This document shows positions 24,733 through 32,638 of a DNA stretch of 64,000 bases, one piece after another (the stretch's first letter is position 1; each line of letters starts with the position of its first letter). The position numbers and the translations under genes are program-made. This DNA comes from Nonomuraea jabiensis. Its GTDB lineage: Bacteria; Actinomycetota; Actinomycetes; Streptosporangiales; Streptosporangiaceae. The stretch covers positions 9,374,501-9,438,500 of the forward strand of contig NZ_JACHMB010000001.1 of NCBI RefSeq assembly GCF_014204795.1. Reading direction: 5' to 3'. Under the pieces are notes generated by a model. The model searched no databases. It saw nothing but the letters and a program-made list of their open reading frames with translations, and had not been told where the DNA came from.

Positions 24733-25725
24733 ATGGAATCCGGTTCTGCTTTTCGCGCGGTCCTGGCGTTACTGGCCGCCGCCGCCCTCGCCGGGTGCGG
24801 TGGCGGCAGCACCCCCGCGGCGAACACGGGCGCGCCGGGAGACCTGGAGAAGACCACGCTGACCATCGGCGTCAGCCCCACTCCCTCCTCGGCGCCGGTG
24901 TTCATCGCCGACCGCAAGGGCTTCTTCAAGGCCGAGGGCCTGACCGTCAAGACGGAGATCATCCAGGCCCCGCAGGCGGTCATGCCGAAGATCCTCAACG
25001 GCAGCATCGACATATTCAAGGGCAGCTACGTCTCCCTGATCAACATCCAGGACAGCGGCGCCGCCAAATTGAAGATCCTTTCAGACAGTTTGCAGGGCGC
25101 GCCCGGCATCGCCGGCGTCGTGGTACGCAAGGACTCCCCGCTGCAGACCCCCAAAGACCTCAAAGGCAAGACGATCGCGGTCAACTCCCTGAACAACCTG
25201 GGCACCATGTCCATGAGCGCCCATTTGAAGGCGCATGAAGTAACGCCGAAACAGGTGAAGTTCGTCGCCATCGATTTCCAGGCACAGCTGGGCGCGCTGA
25301 CGAGCGAGAAGGTGGACGCGGCCTGGATGGTGGAGCCGTTCCTGTCGGCAGCCCAGCAGGCCGGCGCCCGGCTGCTGCTCGACACCAACACCGGCCCGAC
25401 CGACGCGCTGCCGATCGACGGCTGGGCCGGCACGGCGGAGTGGGTGAGCAAGCACCCGAAGACCACCGCCGCCTTCCAGCGCGCGGTCGCCAAGGCCCAG
25501 CGCCTGGCCGCCACCAACCGCGCCGAGCTGGCCGAGGTCGTCCCCCTCTACACGCAGACGCCCAAGCAGGCGGTGATGACCATGGCGATGGGCACCTTCC
25601 CGACCTCGCTGAACCCCAAGCGGATCCAGCGGGTGGCCGACCTGATGTACGAGTTCGGCTACCTGAAGTCCAAGGTGGACGTGGCCTCCATGGTCGTCCC
25701 GGAGCCCGTCACGCAACCCGGTTAG
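24733..25725 (+). CDS. ABC transporter substrate-binding lipoprotein (SsuA/THI5-like)
   Basis: 330-aa lipoprotein: signal peptide ending in lipobox LAGC (Cys22), then an NMT1/SsuA-type binding fold with VFIADRKGFFKAEGLTVK, LQTPKDLKGKTIAVN and DAAWMVEPFL. The family binds nitrate, sulfonates or thiamine-pathway pyrimidines outside the membrane. ATG 24733 is preceded by AAGGAG. No permease or ATPase gene lies nearby, so it is an orphan. Its position opposite a NIT-domain kinase suggests it may present ligand to that sensor instead of, or besides, feeding a transporter (inference). Confidence 0.9.
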   Translation: MESGSAFRAVLALLAAAALAGCGGGSTPAANTGAPGDLEKTTLTIGVSPTPSSAPVFIADRKGFFKAEGLTVKTEIIQAPQAVMPKILNGSIDIFKGSYVSLINIQDSGAAKLKILSDSLQGAPGIAGVVVRKDSPLQTPKDLKGKTIAVNSLNNLGTMSMSAHLKAHEVTPKQVKFVAIDFQAQLGALTSEKVDAAWMVEPFLSAAQQAGARLLLDTNTGPTDALPIDGWAGTAEWVSKHPKTTAAFQRAVAKAQRLAATNRAELAEVVPLYTQTPKQAVMTMAMGTFPTSLNPKRIQRVADLMYEFGYLKSKVDVASMVVPEPVTQPG

Positions 25726-25736
25726 TGGGCCCTGCC

Positions 25737-26115
25737 TTACACGCGTCGGCCTCGACGCCGGGGATCCTCGCCGTACGGGTCGTCCACCAGGCCCCATTCG
25801 GCGTCGATGCGCATGGTGGCCCGGCAGCCGGTGTCGTAGCGCTCCCAGCCGGGGCAGCCCGGTGACGTCGCAGACGAACGGCAGCTCCACGGCGTGGGTG
25901 GCACCCAGTTCGCCGCCCAGAGCGTTCGAGCGCCACGCGAAGGAGTAGCGGTAGGTGGCGGCGGCCGCGCGTCCCGGGTGTGTGCGTGCGCGTCGGCCAG
26001 GCGCCGGCTGCCCGCGCCGAACAGGGCATCGCCCAGGACGGCCGAGCGCAGCTCCCCGGCGGACGCCTTCGCCTTGCGGTAGGTCTCGACGAGGTGGGCG
26101 GGATCGCCGCCGACG
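25737..26115 (-). pseudogene. Type-B carboxylesterase C-terminal relic
   Basis: Different minus-strand frames give pieces in the order of a carboxylesterase C-terminus: YRYSFAWRSNALGGELGATH, then HAVELPFVCDVTGLP, then MRIDAEWGLVDDPYGEDP. The His of the catalytic triad would lie in the ATHAVELPF segment. Several frameshifts separate the pieces and the N-terminal two thirds of the gene are absent. Confidence 0.65.
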
Positions 26116-26116
26116 C

Positions 26117-26246
26117 CGGATCGCCGAGGCGCGGCCGTACCTCAGCGCCGCGTACGACACCTTCCGCCGCCTGGGCGCACGCCCGTGGGCGGAACGCGCG
26201 GAGGCCGAGCTGCGGGCGGCCGGCGGCGAGGAGCGGAGCGGGCATG
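26117..26246 (+). pseudogene. LuxR/LAL-type regulator fragment
   Basis: RIAEARPYLSAAYDTFRRLG followed by ARPWAERAEAELRAAGGEE is characteristic of the helical-repeat segment just before the LuxR DNA-binding domain in large ATP-binding regulators. Neither the ATPase nor the helix-turn-helix part is present. From 26247 to 26390 only a possible hydrophobic minus-strand fragment (AAFAAVTGIALALAVVAFLD) is visible. Confidence 0.55.
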
Positions 26247-26396
26247 TCCAGGAAGGCCACGACCGCCAGGGCGAGCGCGATGCCCGTGACCGCCGCGAAG
26301 GCGGCCGCCGAACGTACGAGCCCGGGGTCGCGGTCCGCGAGGCGATCCCATGAGCAGGGTGGCAACACGGCGACCCCGCAGGTCAGCCGGCGGAGC

Positions 26397-27404
26397 TCAC
26401 TGGACGCTCCAGGCCTCCTTGCGGGGCGGATAGGCGAAGGTCTGTGTGCCGGCCCAGTCCTCTCCGACGACGCGGTAGTCGTGGGCGGCTTCGCCGGCGG
26501 CGTGGTCGCGGCCGATGTCGACCGTGTCGGCCGTCGACCAGGCACCGTCGACCTTGTGCTCCACGGTGTAGAGGAACTCGTTGAAGCCCGAGGGGGACAC
26601 GCACGTGTTGACGATGGTGAGCGAGCCTCGCCCCCTCGTCAGATGCGGCGGGAGGGTGACGATCTGGTCTCTCCACTTGTAGATGCCGTCCTCGAGCAGC
26701 GGTCGCCATTCTGCGGCCGGGCTCCCGTTGACGGTGATGGTGGCCTGTTGCAGACCGACGCCCGCATCCAGCCGGCGGGTCAGCCGTACGCCCGTGTTGG
26801 CCGGGCTGACCCTTACGGTGAACCGGCTCGATCCTCCGCGAGGGAACGCACGACCATCGTCAGTGACGATGTGGGCGGGGTTGACGATGTGGCCAGGCAC
26901 GCCTTCGGACGCGCCGGGTTGCGGCGTCGCCCGCTGGGCGATGACGATGCTCAGGATCACCGCTGCTGCCGGCACGGCCACCGCTGCGAGCAGGGCGGCT
27001 CGGCGCCGGCGCCGCCCGGCGGCACGGGGCGTGTCCGGGCTGCCGGGTTCGGGCATGGCCTGGGTGGCGATCTCCCTGGAGCCGGCGGGCAGCTGATGGA
27101 GACGCACCCGCTCCCAGGCCCGTTCCCACGCCGGAAGCTGATGGTCGGGGACGCGGCATCCCCGGAGGAACGCCACCATCACCGCCTTCTTGGGGAAGCG
27201 GCGACCGGCCAGCATGTCGGCGCAGGTGGAGCGGGGCAGCCGCGTTCCGCCCGCCCGGTCCGCCCGTTTCTGAAGCTCCCGAAGTGACACGTCGGCCCGC
27301 GCGAACTGCTCGGCCAGCAGTTTCACCAGATCCTCGGGAGAGGTCACCGACTCCAGCCCGCCGGCGGGCCGGGGGTCTTGGTCGCCTTGGGGGGCCTCGC
27401 TCAT
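26397..27404 (-). CDS. Membrane-spanning helix-turn-helix protein with extracytoplasmic domain
   Basis: 335 aa. Residues about 20-110 form a helical DNA-binding-like domain (LVKLLAEQFARADVSLRELQ, LPRSTCADMLAGRRFPKK) of the type used in actinobacterial XRE-related proteins. A single membrane helix occupies about 136-156. The remaining 180 residues, outside the cell, are beta-rich (TVRVSPANTGVRLTRR, GSLTIVNTCVSPSGFNEFLY). The layout suggests a one-component membrane sensor or an envelope protein with a cytoplasmic HTH; no partner is evident. I do not recognise the C-terminal domain. Confidence 0.8.
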   Translation of the reverse strand: MSEAPQGDQDPRPAGGLESVTSPEDLVKLLAEQFARADVSLRELQKRADRAGGTRLPRSTCADMLAGRRFPKKAVMVAFLRGCRVPDHQLPAWERAWERVRLHQLPAGSREIATQAMPEPGSPDTPRAAGRRRRRAALLAAVAVPAAAVILSIVIAQRATPQPGASEGVPGHIVNPAHIVTDDGRAFPRGGSSRFTVRVSPANTGVRLTRRLDAGVGLQQATITVNGSPAAEWRPLLEDGIYKWRDQIVTLPPHLTRGRGSLTIVNTCVSPSGFNEFLYTVEHKVDGAWSTADTVDIGRDHAAGEAAHDYRVVGEDWAGTQTFAYPPRKEAWSVQ

Positions 27405-27481
27405 CGTTCCCAGACCCTGTCCTCTCCTGACCGGCCCGTCCGGCCGCGCCTGCTGCGACAGACAGTGTATGGGCAATCGCT

Positions 27482-28519
27482 CTACGTGTTCGAGCCCTCG
27501 CTTCCGCTCTGGTCGCCGGGACCGTACAGGCGCTCGATCGCCTCCACCTGCCGGGCGGCGAACCAGGCCCGGTCGCGCGCGCCCTGCGACAGCCCGCCGG
27601 GCCGTTCCCCGTCGTGCCTGGCGTACTCCTCGGCCCACAGCCCCGTCTTCACCCTGCTCACGAGGTTGCCCATGCCGGGCCGCCGCCGCAGCCGGCGCAG
27701 CGCGCCCACGTCCAGCTCGGCGGCGGCCACCAGCGACTCGCCCGCGCCCGCCTGGGCGAGCACGCGTCCCTGGTGGTCCAGCACCTCCGAGCCGCCGTTG
27801 GTGGAGTCGCCGGGGATCGGGATGCCCCTCAGGCCGCCGCTGTTGGCCGAGACCACGTAGGCCAGGTTCTCGGCGGCCCTGGCGCGGCGGGCGATCGCCT
27901 TCGGGGTCAGCGCCGGCGAGGACGCCTCGGAGGTGGGGTGGCAGAAGACCTCGGCGCCGCGCAGGGCCAGCGCGCGGGCCAGCTCGGGCATGAGGATCTC
28001 CTCCGAGGCCAGCACCGCCAGGTTGCCGATCTCGGTGCGGGCCACCGGCAGCACCCCGTCGATGCCGTAGACCTCCAGGTAGCGTTCCCACACGTCGTAC
28101 GGGCTCGGCGTGAACATCGAGTGCAGCCTGCGGTAGCGCAGGACCGGCGCACCCTGTGGAGAGAGGATCACCGACGCCTGGAAGTACAGCTCGGGGAAGT
28201 GCTCGTCGCGCTCATAGGCGTTCACGCACAGGTAGACCTCGTGCCGGGCGGCGATCCCGGCCAGCGCGTCGTACTCGGGCCCGCCGGGGTCGAGCGCGGC
28301 CTTGTCGCGCCACTCGGCGAAGCTCTCGCGCATCGGGAAGCCGGTCAGCACGTACTCGGGCAGCACCACCAGGCGCAGGTCGCGGCCCAGCCACGCCTTG
28401 CTGCCGCCGACCTGCTCGGCGATCCGCTCGATGGCGGCGCGGATGGCGGCCCTCGGGTCGGCGGCGGCGTTGACGGCCCTGGTCTCCATCTGGAGCGCCA
28501 GGGCCGTGTAGGCGGTCAC
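27482..28519 (-). CDS. Nitrilase/carbon-nitrogen hydrolase superfamily protein with altered catalytic residues
   Basis: 345 aa with the nitrilase fold: Glu55 in VVLPEYVLTG is the general base, and the block before MPELARALALRGAE matches the catalytic region. However, the nucleophile position (C in CYDxxFPE) is Ser172 in LASEEILMPE, and the catalytic Lys position (YRK) is Arg131 in RYRRLH. Normal Cys-Lys-Glu chemistry seems impossible. It starts at a GTG overlapping the stop of the secreted DUF1838 gene, so the two are co-translated. It may be a pseudoenzyme or use different chemistry. Confidence 0.83.
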   Translation of the reverse strand: MTAYTALALQMETRAVNAAADPRAAIRAAIERIAEQVGGSKAWLGRDLRLVVLPEYVLTGFPMRESFAEWRDKAALDPGGPEYDALAGIAARHEVYLCVNAYERDEHFPELYFQASVILSPQGAPVLRYRRLHSMFTPSPYDVWERYLEVYGIDGVLPVARTEIGNLAVLASEEILMPELARALALRGAEVFCHPTSEASSPALTPKAIARRARAAENLAYVVSANSGGLRGIPIPGDSTNGGSEVLDHQGRVLAQAGAGESLVAAAELDVGALRRLRRRPGMGNLVSRVKTGLWAEEYARHDGERPGGLSQGARDRAWFAARQVEAIERLYGPGDQSGSEGSNT

Positions 28520-29499
28520 GAGTGCCCGTTGGCCGCGCACCAGGCCGGCCAGGTGGTGGCGCCCTTGCCGAGCTGCTTGTTGTAGAAGGAGCTCCAGGAG
28601 TTCTCGCTGGCGCCGGGCGCGGTGGGGGCGGCCTTGAAGAGCGGGTGGTTCGCCTCGATCTCGGCGCGCAGCCACGGCTCGATCTCGGCGTAGGAGTTCA
28701 GCGACCAGCTGCGGGCGTGGTAGGTGAGCTGGCCGCGTACGTCGCTCTCGGCCAGGCACATGAACGGCGCCCACGGGCTCGTACGCGCCCAGCTGATCTT
28801 GGTGTCCATGGCCCCGGAGGGGACGGTGCCCGGAACGGTCCTGGCGGCCGCCTCGCGCTCGTCCACGGAGAAGTCGAACATCTCCTGGGCCGCGTACACG
28901 CCGCCCACCAGGCCGAACCGCTCGCCGAGCGTGGCGCCGAAGTCGGTGCGTACGGGGATGTCACTGGTCCACACGTTCTCATCATGCAACTGGCGCACCG
29001 GCGGGCCCACGTAGGAGGAGGTGATGTTGAACGGGCCGAAGTTCACCGCGTCGTTGTTGATGGGGATGACCGGATAGGTCTTCTGGTCGATCGGGTTCTT
29101 CCATTCCCGCAGGATCCGCGTGGGGTCGGCGGGGTCGGTGTAGAAGACGATCTCGCGGGAGAGCTGGTAGAGCTGCGTCGTGTCCGGCACCCGGTACAGG
29201 CGCCTGATGTTGTAGCCCTCGATGTTGAACAGCTTCTGGCCGTGCCGCAGCGCCGGGTCCAGGCTGTTGCCCTCGATGTTGGCGTACACGCTGCCGGAGA
29301 TCCGGAAGACCATGTCCTTGCCGTCGGGACGGCCGAAGGTCTGCAGCGAGAGCAGGCCGCTGCGATCGGTGACCGTCTTGTAGACCGGTCCAGGATAGGT
29401 CGGGTCGGTGGGCTTGTCGTCGGCCGCCGCCCCTGGAGCGGTCACGCTCAGGAACAGGGCGGCAAGGGCTAAAGACCGGAGGAGGTTGCGCTTGACCAT
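28516..29499 (-). CDS. Secreted DUF1838 family protein
   Basis: 327 aa with a signal peptide (MVKRNLLRSLALAALFLSV to GAAADD) and a DUF1838 body: GSVYANIEG, ILREWKNPIDQKTYPVIPIN, NFGPFNITSSYVG and TWPAWCAANGHS at the C-terminus. DUF1838 has no established activity. ATG 29499 is chosen over 29517 because GGAG is about 10 nt upstream and it gives a normal signal peptide. Co-operonic with the nitrilase-like gene through a GTGA overlap and divergent from a TetR gene. Confidence 0.85.
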   Translation of the reverse strand: MVKRNLLRSLALAALFLSVTAPGAAADDKPTDPTYPGPVYKTVTDRSGLLSLQTFGRPDGKDMVFRISGSVYANIEGNSLDPALRHGQKLFNIEGYNIRRLYRVPDTTQLYQLSREIVFYTDPADPTRILREWKNPIDQKTYPVIPINNDAVNFGPFNITSSYVGPPVRQLHDENVWTSDIPVRTDFGATLGERFGLVGGVYAAQEMFDFSVDEREAAARTVPGTVPSGAMDTKISWARTSPWAPFMCLAESDVRGQLTYHARSWSLNSYAEIEPWLRAEIEANHPLFKAAPTAPGASENSWSSFYNKQLGKGATTWPAWCAANGHS

Positions 29500-29618
29500 G
29501 GGGTTCGCTCCGAACACTTAGGCGATTGAGCGAGCCAATGTGATCATGTCGCGCTCCGCGCTGTCCATCTCGGCGCAAAAAACTGAAATGGGCTCCAAAA
29601 TTGAAGTAGACTCCAAGC

Positions 29619-30257
29619 ATGGTGGAGGGGCTCCGGGAGCGGAAGAAGCGGCAGACCCGGCAGCGCATCGTCGACGTGGCCATCGGCCTGTTCGTGGAGC
29701 GCGGCTTCGAGCACGTCACGATCGCCGAGGTCGCGGCGGCCGCCGAGGTGTCGGTGAACACCGTCTACAACTACTTCCCGGCCAAGGAGGACCTCGTCCT
29801 GCCGCCGGAGGAGGCCTCGCCGCACCGGCTGGCCGACATCGTGCGGGAGCGCCCGCCCGGCCAGTCGGCGGCCGGGGCGGTGCTGGCGCGGCTGCGGGCG
29901 GAGGTACGCGGGCGCGAGCGCCAGGTGGGGCTGACGGAGGGGTTCGGGCGGGTGCTGGAGATGATGCGGGCCGCGCCCACGCTCGCCGCCCGGCTGGAGG
30001 ACCTCGGCCGCCGGATGACCGACGAGCTGGCCGTCGTGCTGGCCGAGGAGACCGGGGCGGCCGAGGGCGATCCGCTGCCGCGCGTGGCGGCCTGGCACAT
30101 CGGGTGCCTGCACTCGCTGGTCTACGCCGAGATCGGCCGGCGGACGGTCGCGGGCGAGCCGCCCGACGCCATCGCCGCCGCCGTGCTGGAGCTGATGGAT
30201 GCCGCAGAAGAGCTGCTGGGCGAGCGTGTCCTGGCCTATGCCGTACGAAAGGGATGA
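29619..30257 (+). CDS. TetR-family transcriptional regulator
   Basis: 212 aa with a canonical TetR helix-turn-helix (RQRIVDVAIGLFVERGFEHVTIAEV, VSVNTVYNYFPAKEDLV). No ribosome site precedes the ATG, and TAGACT ends 6 nt before it with CTGAAA 18 nt further up, so the transcript is probably leaderless. CTCCAA occurs twice in the promoter. The gene is divergent from the DUF1838/nitrilase-like operon, its likely target, and overlaps the next small gene as ATGA. Confidence 0.9.
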   Translation: MVEGLRERKKRQTRQRIVDVAIGLFVERGFEHVTIAEVAAAAEVSVNTVYNYFPAKEDLVLPPEEASPHRLADIVRERPPGQSAAGAVLARLRAEVRGRERQVGLTEGFGRVLEMMRAAPTLAARLEDLGRRMTDELAVVLAEETGAAEGDPLPRVAAWHIGCLHSLVYAEIGRRTVAGEPPDAIAAAVLELMDAAEELLGERVLAYAVRKG

Positions 30258-30547
30258 CCGTGTTCAGGGTGACGATCAGGGGCAAGTTCAAGGGGCTCGA
30301 CGACGCCGGGCGGGCCGCCGTGCTGGCCACGAGCGGCGCGGCGTACACCGAGGCCGGGACCTTCACTCATGACGCCGGCGTGACGGCGTTCACCTTCCGC
30401 TGCCAGGTGCCCGCCGGGCCCGACGACGGCGAGGACGAGGCGGCTCTGGGGGCGATGGCGGCGCTGGAGGCGCACGGGCATCCGCACGAGATCCTGCAGC
30501 TCGCGGTGACCGACATGCGCGACATCAAGGTGCGACGTCGCCGCTGA
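30254..30547 (+). CDS. DUF6204 family small protein
   Basis: 97-aa protein (FRVTIRGKFKGLDDAGRAAVL, FTHDAGVTAFTFRCQVPAG, ALEAHGHPHEILQLAVTDMRDIKVR) matching DUF6204, an actinobacterial family of unknown function with an alpha/beta pattern. It is translationally coupled to the TetR gene by ATGA, an arrangement often seen for DUF6204. It may modulate the repressor or bind the same ligand; nothing in the sequence decides. Confidence 0.78.
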   Translation: MTVFRVTIRGKFKGLDDAGRAAVLATSGAAYTEAGTFTHDAGVTAFTFRCQVPAGPDDGEDEAALGAMAALEAHGHPHEILQLAVTDMRDIKVRRRR

Positions 30548-30562
30548 TCCCATATTTGGGAT
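30547..30562. promoter_or_regulatory. Operator for the XRE-cupin regulator
   Basis: ATCCCA-TATT-TGGGAT is a perfect 16-base dyad lying 12 nt before the GTG start of the XRE-cupin gene. Autoregulation is the likely purpose. Confidence 0.6.
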
Positions 30563-30574
30563 ATCTTCTCTTAT

Positions 30575-31141
30575 GTGAGACAGATGAGGGAGGTCGAGGC
30601 CAGGCTCGCCGGGCGGCTCGCGGAGCTGCGCGTCGAGCGGGGCTGGTCGCTGGAGGAGCTGGCGAGCCACTCGGGGATCAGCCGCTCGACGTTGTCGCGG
30701 CTGGAGCGGGGCGAGATCAGCCCGACCGCCGCCCTGCTGGGCAAGCTGTGCGCCGTCTACGGGCGTACGATGTCGCGGCTGCTGGCCGAGGTGGAGTCCG
30801 AGCCGCCGCAGCTCGTACGGGCGGGGGCGCAGGCGGTGTTCCGGGATGAGGAGTCCGGGTTCGTCCGGCGTTCGGTGTCGCCGCCCCACCCCGGGATGCG
30901 GGGCGAGGTCGTGGAGGGCAGGCTGCGGCCGGGAGCGGACATCTCGTACGACGCGCCGCCGGTGCCCGGGCTGGAGCAGCACATCTGGGTGCTGGAGGGG
31001 GCCGTGGAGATCACCGCCGACGGTCACACGCACACCGTGGAGGAGGGCGACTGCCTGCGCTTCCGCCTGTGGGGGCCGTCCCGCTTCCGCTGCCCCGGCC
31101 CTGACCCGGTCCGGTACGCCCTCCTGATCGTGCTCCCCTGA
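30575..31141 (+). CDS. XRE-cupin transcriptional regulator
   Basis: 188 aa: XRE helix-turn-helix at about residues 10-65 (LRVERGWSLEELASHSGISRSTLSRLERGEISP) and a C-terminal cupin barrel (LEQHIWVLEGAVEITADG, VEEGDCLRFRLWGP). Such proteins sense small metabolites. GTG 30575 has no ribosome site and an AT-rich TATCTT-like box just upstream, so leaderless translation is possible; ATG 30584 is an alternative. The GNAT gene 29 nt downstream is the likely co-transcribed target. Confidence 0.9.
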   Translation: MRQMREVEARLAGRLAELRVERGWSLEELASHSGISRSTLSRLERGEISPTAALLGKLCAVYGRTMSRLLAEVESEPPQLVRAGAQAVFRDEESGFVRRSVSPPHPGMRGEVVEGRLRPGADISYDAPPVPGLEQHIWVLEGAVEITADGHTHTVEEGDCLRFRLWGPSRFRCPGPDPVRYALLIVLP

Positions 31142-31169
31142 CGACCCTGATAGACCTCGGAGGAATTCC

Positions 31170-31757
31170 ATGCCCGCCATCGAGCGCCTGACCGCCGACG
31201 ACTTCGACGCCGGTGTCAAGGAGCTGGCCGGACTGCTGGTCGATGCCGTGGACAGCGGCGCGTCCGTGGGCTTTCTCGCGCCGTTCGGCCACGAGGAGGC
31301 CGCCGCCTGGTGGCGTTCCCAGGCCCCGGCGGTGGCCGACGGCAGCCTTCTGGTGTGGGTGTGCCGCGACGGCGGCGCCGTCACCGGTACCGTCAGCCTC
31401 GCCCTGGCGAGCAAGCCGAACGCCCGCCACCGCGCCGAGATCGTCAAGCTGATGGTCCACCGCGAAGCCCGTGGCCGGGGCCTGTCGCGCGCCCTGCTGG
31501 CCACCGCCGAGCAGGCCGCCCTCGACGCCGGGGCGGACCTGCTGCTCCTGGACACCGAGACTGGCAGCACCGCCGAGCACGTCTACCGCACCGGCGGCTG
31601 GACCCGTTACGGCATCGTCCCCGGCTACGCCGGATCCCCGGACGGCACCCTCCAGGACTGCAGCTTCTTCTACAAGCGGCTCGAAGCCAAGCGGCTCGAA
31701 GCCAAGCGGCTCGAAGCCAAGCGGCTTGGAGCCAAGCGATTCACAGCGTCCGGGTGA
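31170..31757 (+). CDS. GNAT-family N-acetyltransferase with repetitive C-terminal tail
   Basis: 195 aa. The acetyl-CoA-binding motif is clear (EIVKLMVHREARGRGLSRALL, with RGRGL as the pyrophosphate loop), followed by LLLLDTETGSTAEHVYRTGG. The fold ends at about residue 165 with CSFFYK; the remaining 30 residues are a repeat of KRLEA units made by a 15-bp tandem repeat. AGGAA lies before the ATG. It follows the XRE-cupin gene, an association common in actinomycetes. The 3' end overlaps the convergent RpiR gene by 17 bp. Substrate unknown. Confidence 0.9.
   Translation: MPAIERLTADDFDAGVKELAGLLVDAVDSGASVGFLAPFGHEEAAAWWRSQAPAVADGSLLVWVCRDGGAVTGTVSLALASKPNARHRAEIVKLMVHREARGRGLSRALLATAEQAALDAGADLLLLDTETGSTAEHVYRTGGWTRYGIVPGYAGSPDGTLQDCSFFYKRLEAKRLEAKRLEAKRLGAKRFTASG
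31674..31733 (+). repeat. 15-bp tandem repeat, four units, in frame
   Basis: The unit AAGCGGCTCGAAGCC occurs three times exactly and a fourth time with two changes, then fades into AAGCGATTC. It encodes KRLEA repeats, a charged helix, at the end of the acetyltransferase. Slippage would change tail length by five residues without a frameshift. Confidence 0.95.
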
Positions 31758-32574
31758 GCGCGTCGAGGTCGGCCAGCCGCTCGGCGGGCGCCAGGCGGGC
31801 GGCCGTGGCGACGAGCAGCAGCTCGGTGACGGCGATCTCGTGGGCGAGCGGCGCGATCGGCCCGGCGGCCTCGCGCGGCAGCCTGATCAGCACCTCCGCC
31901 TCGGCGGCCAGCGGCGACTCCCAGGCGTCGGTGACGAGCACCAGCCGCGCGCCCCGGGCGCGGGCGGCCTTGACGAAGCGGGCGGTGCCGGAGGAGTAGC
32001 GCCGGAAGTCGTACGCCACGACCACGTCGGACCCCTTCAGATCCAGCACGACACGCGCCCGGGCCTGCGTGGAGTCGGGCACCCGGTGCGCGCCGGGCCG
32101 CAGGCTGGCCAGCTGGCGGATCAGGTATTCGGCGGCCAGCTCGCTCAGCGGCCCGCCCAGCGCCCACACGGTCCTGGCCTCGGCGAGCAGGGTCGCGGCC
32201 GCGTCGAGGAGCGGGTCCGTGGCGGCGGCGAGCGTGCCGTCCAGCCCCGCGCGCAGGTCCTCGGCGGCCTGCCGCAGCTCGGGGCTGGTGGCGGGGGAGT
32301 CGGGCGCCCGCGAGACGAACTCCAGCAGCCGCGACCGCCCCCGCGCCCCGTCGCGCACCGCGGCCTGGAAGTCGGCGAACCCGCCGTACCCCAGCCGGTC
32401 GAACAGCCGTGACGCCGTGGGCGGGCTCACCCCGGCGCGCTCGGCCAGCGCCCGCAGCGAGCCCAGCGCCGCGAACGGATAGTCGTCGAGCAGCACCCTC
32501 ACGATCGCCCGCTCCCCGGGCGGCAGCTCGGGATAGACGGTGCTGAGGCGGTCGGCCACCGGATCGTTCTCCAC
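31741..32574 (-). CDS. MurR/RpiR-family transcriptional regulator
   Basis: 277 aa: N-terminal RpiR helix-turn-helix (FAALGSLRALAERAGVSPPTASRLFDRLGYGGFADFQ) and a C-terminal SIS sugar-phosphate domain (VWALGGPLSELAAEYLIRQL, DVVVAYDFRRYSSGT). RpiR proteins usually respond to phosphosugars. It is divergent from a threonine-synthase gene with two AATGTTAC words between them, so it probably controls that gene, an unusual target for the family. Confidence 0.9.
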   Translation of the reverse strand: MENDPVADRLSTVYPELPPGERAIVRVLLDDYPFAALGSLRALAERAGVSPPTASRLFDRLGYGGFADFQAAVRDGARGRSRLLEFVSRAPDSPATSPELRQAAEDLRAGLDGTLAAATDPLLDAAATLLAEARTVWALGGPLSELAAEYLIRQLASLRPGAHRVPDSTQARARVVLDLKGSDVVVAYDFRRYSSGTARFVKAARARGARLVLVTDAWESPLAAEAEVLIRLPREAAGPIAPLAHEIAVTELLLVATAARLAPAERLADLDALTRTL

Positions 32575-32581
32575 AATGACA

Positions 32582-32628
32582 AATGTTACATCAGCACCGG
32601 CTACCCAGGTTTACGAAACGAATGTTAC
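32582..32628. promoter_or_regulatory. Direct AATGTTAC repeats between RpiR and threonine synthase
   Basis: AATGTTAC occurs at 32582-32589 and again at 32621-32628 in the AT-richer gap between the divergent genes. The spacing (39 bp, close to four helical turns) fits two sites bound on one DNA face by the RpiR protein. Confidence 0.5.
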
Positions 32629-32638
32629 GGTGCGGGGC

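Noticed and set aside
31674..31733. CRISPR-like repeat
   Set aside because: The 15-bp units are contiguous without spacers and lie in frame inside an acetyltransferase gene. No CRISPR array was seen anywhere in the window.
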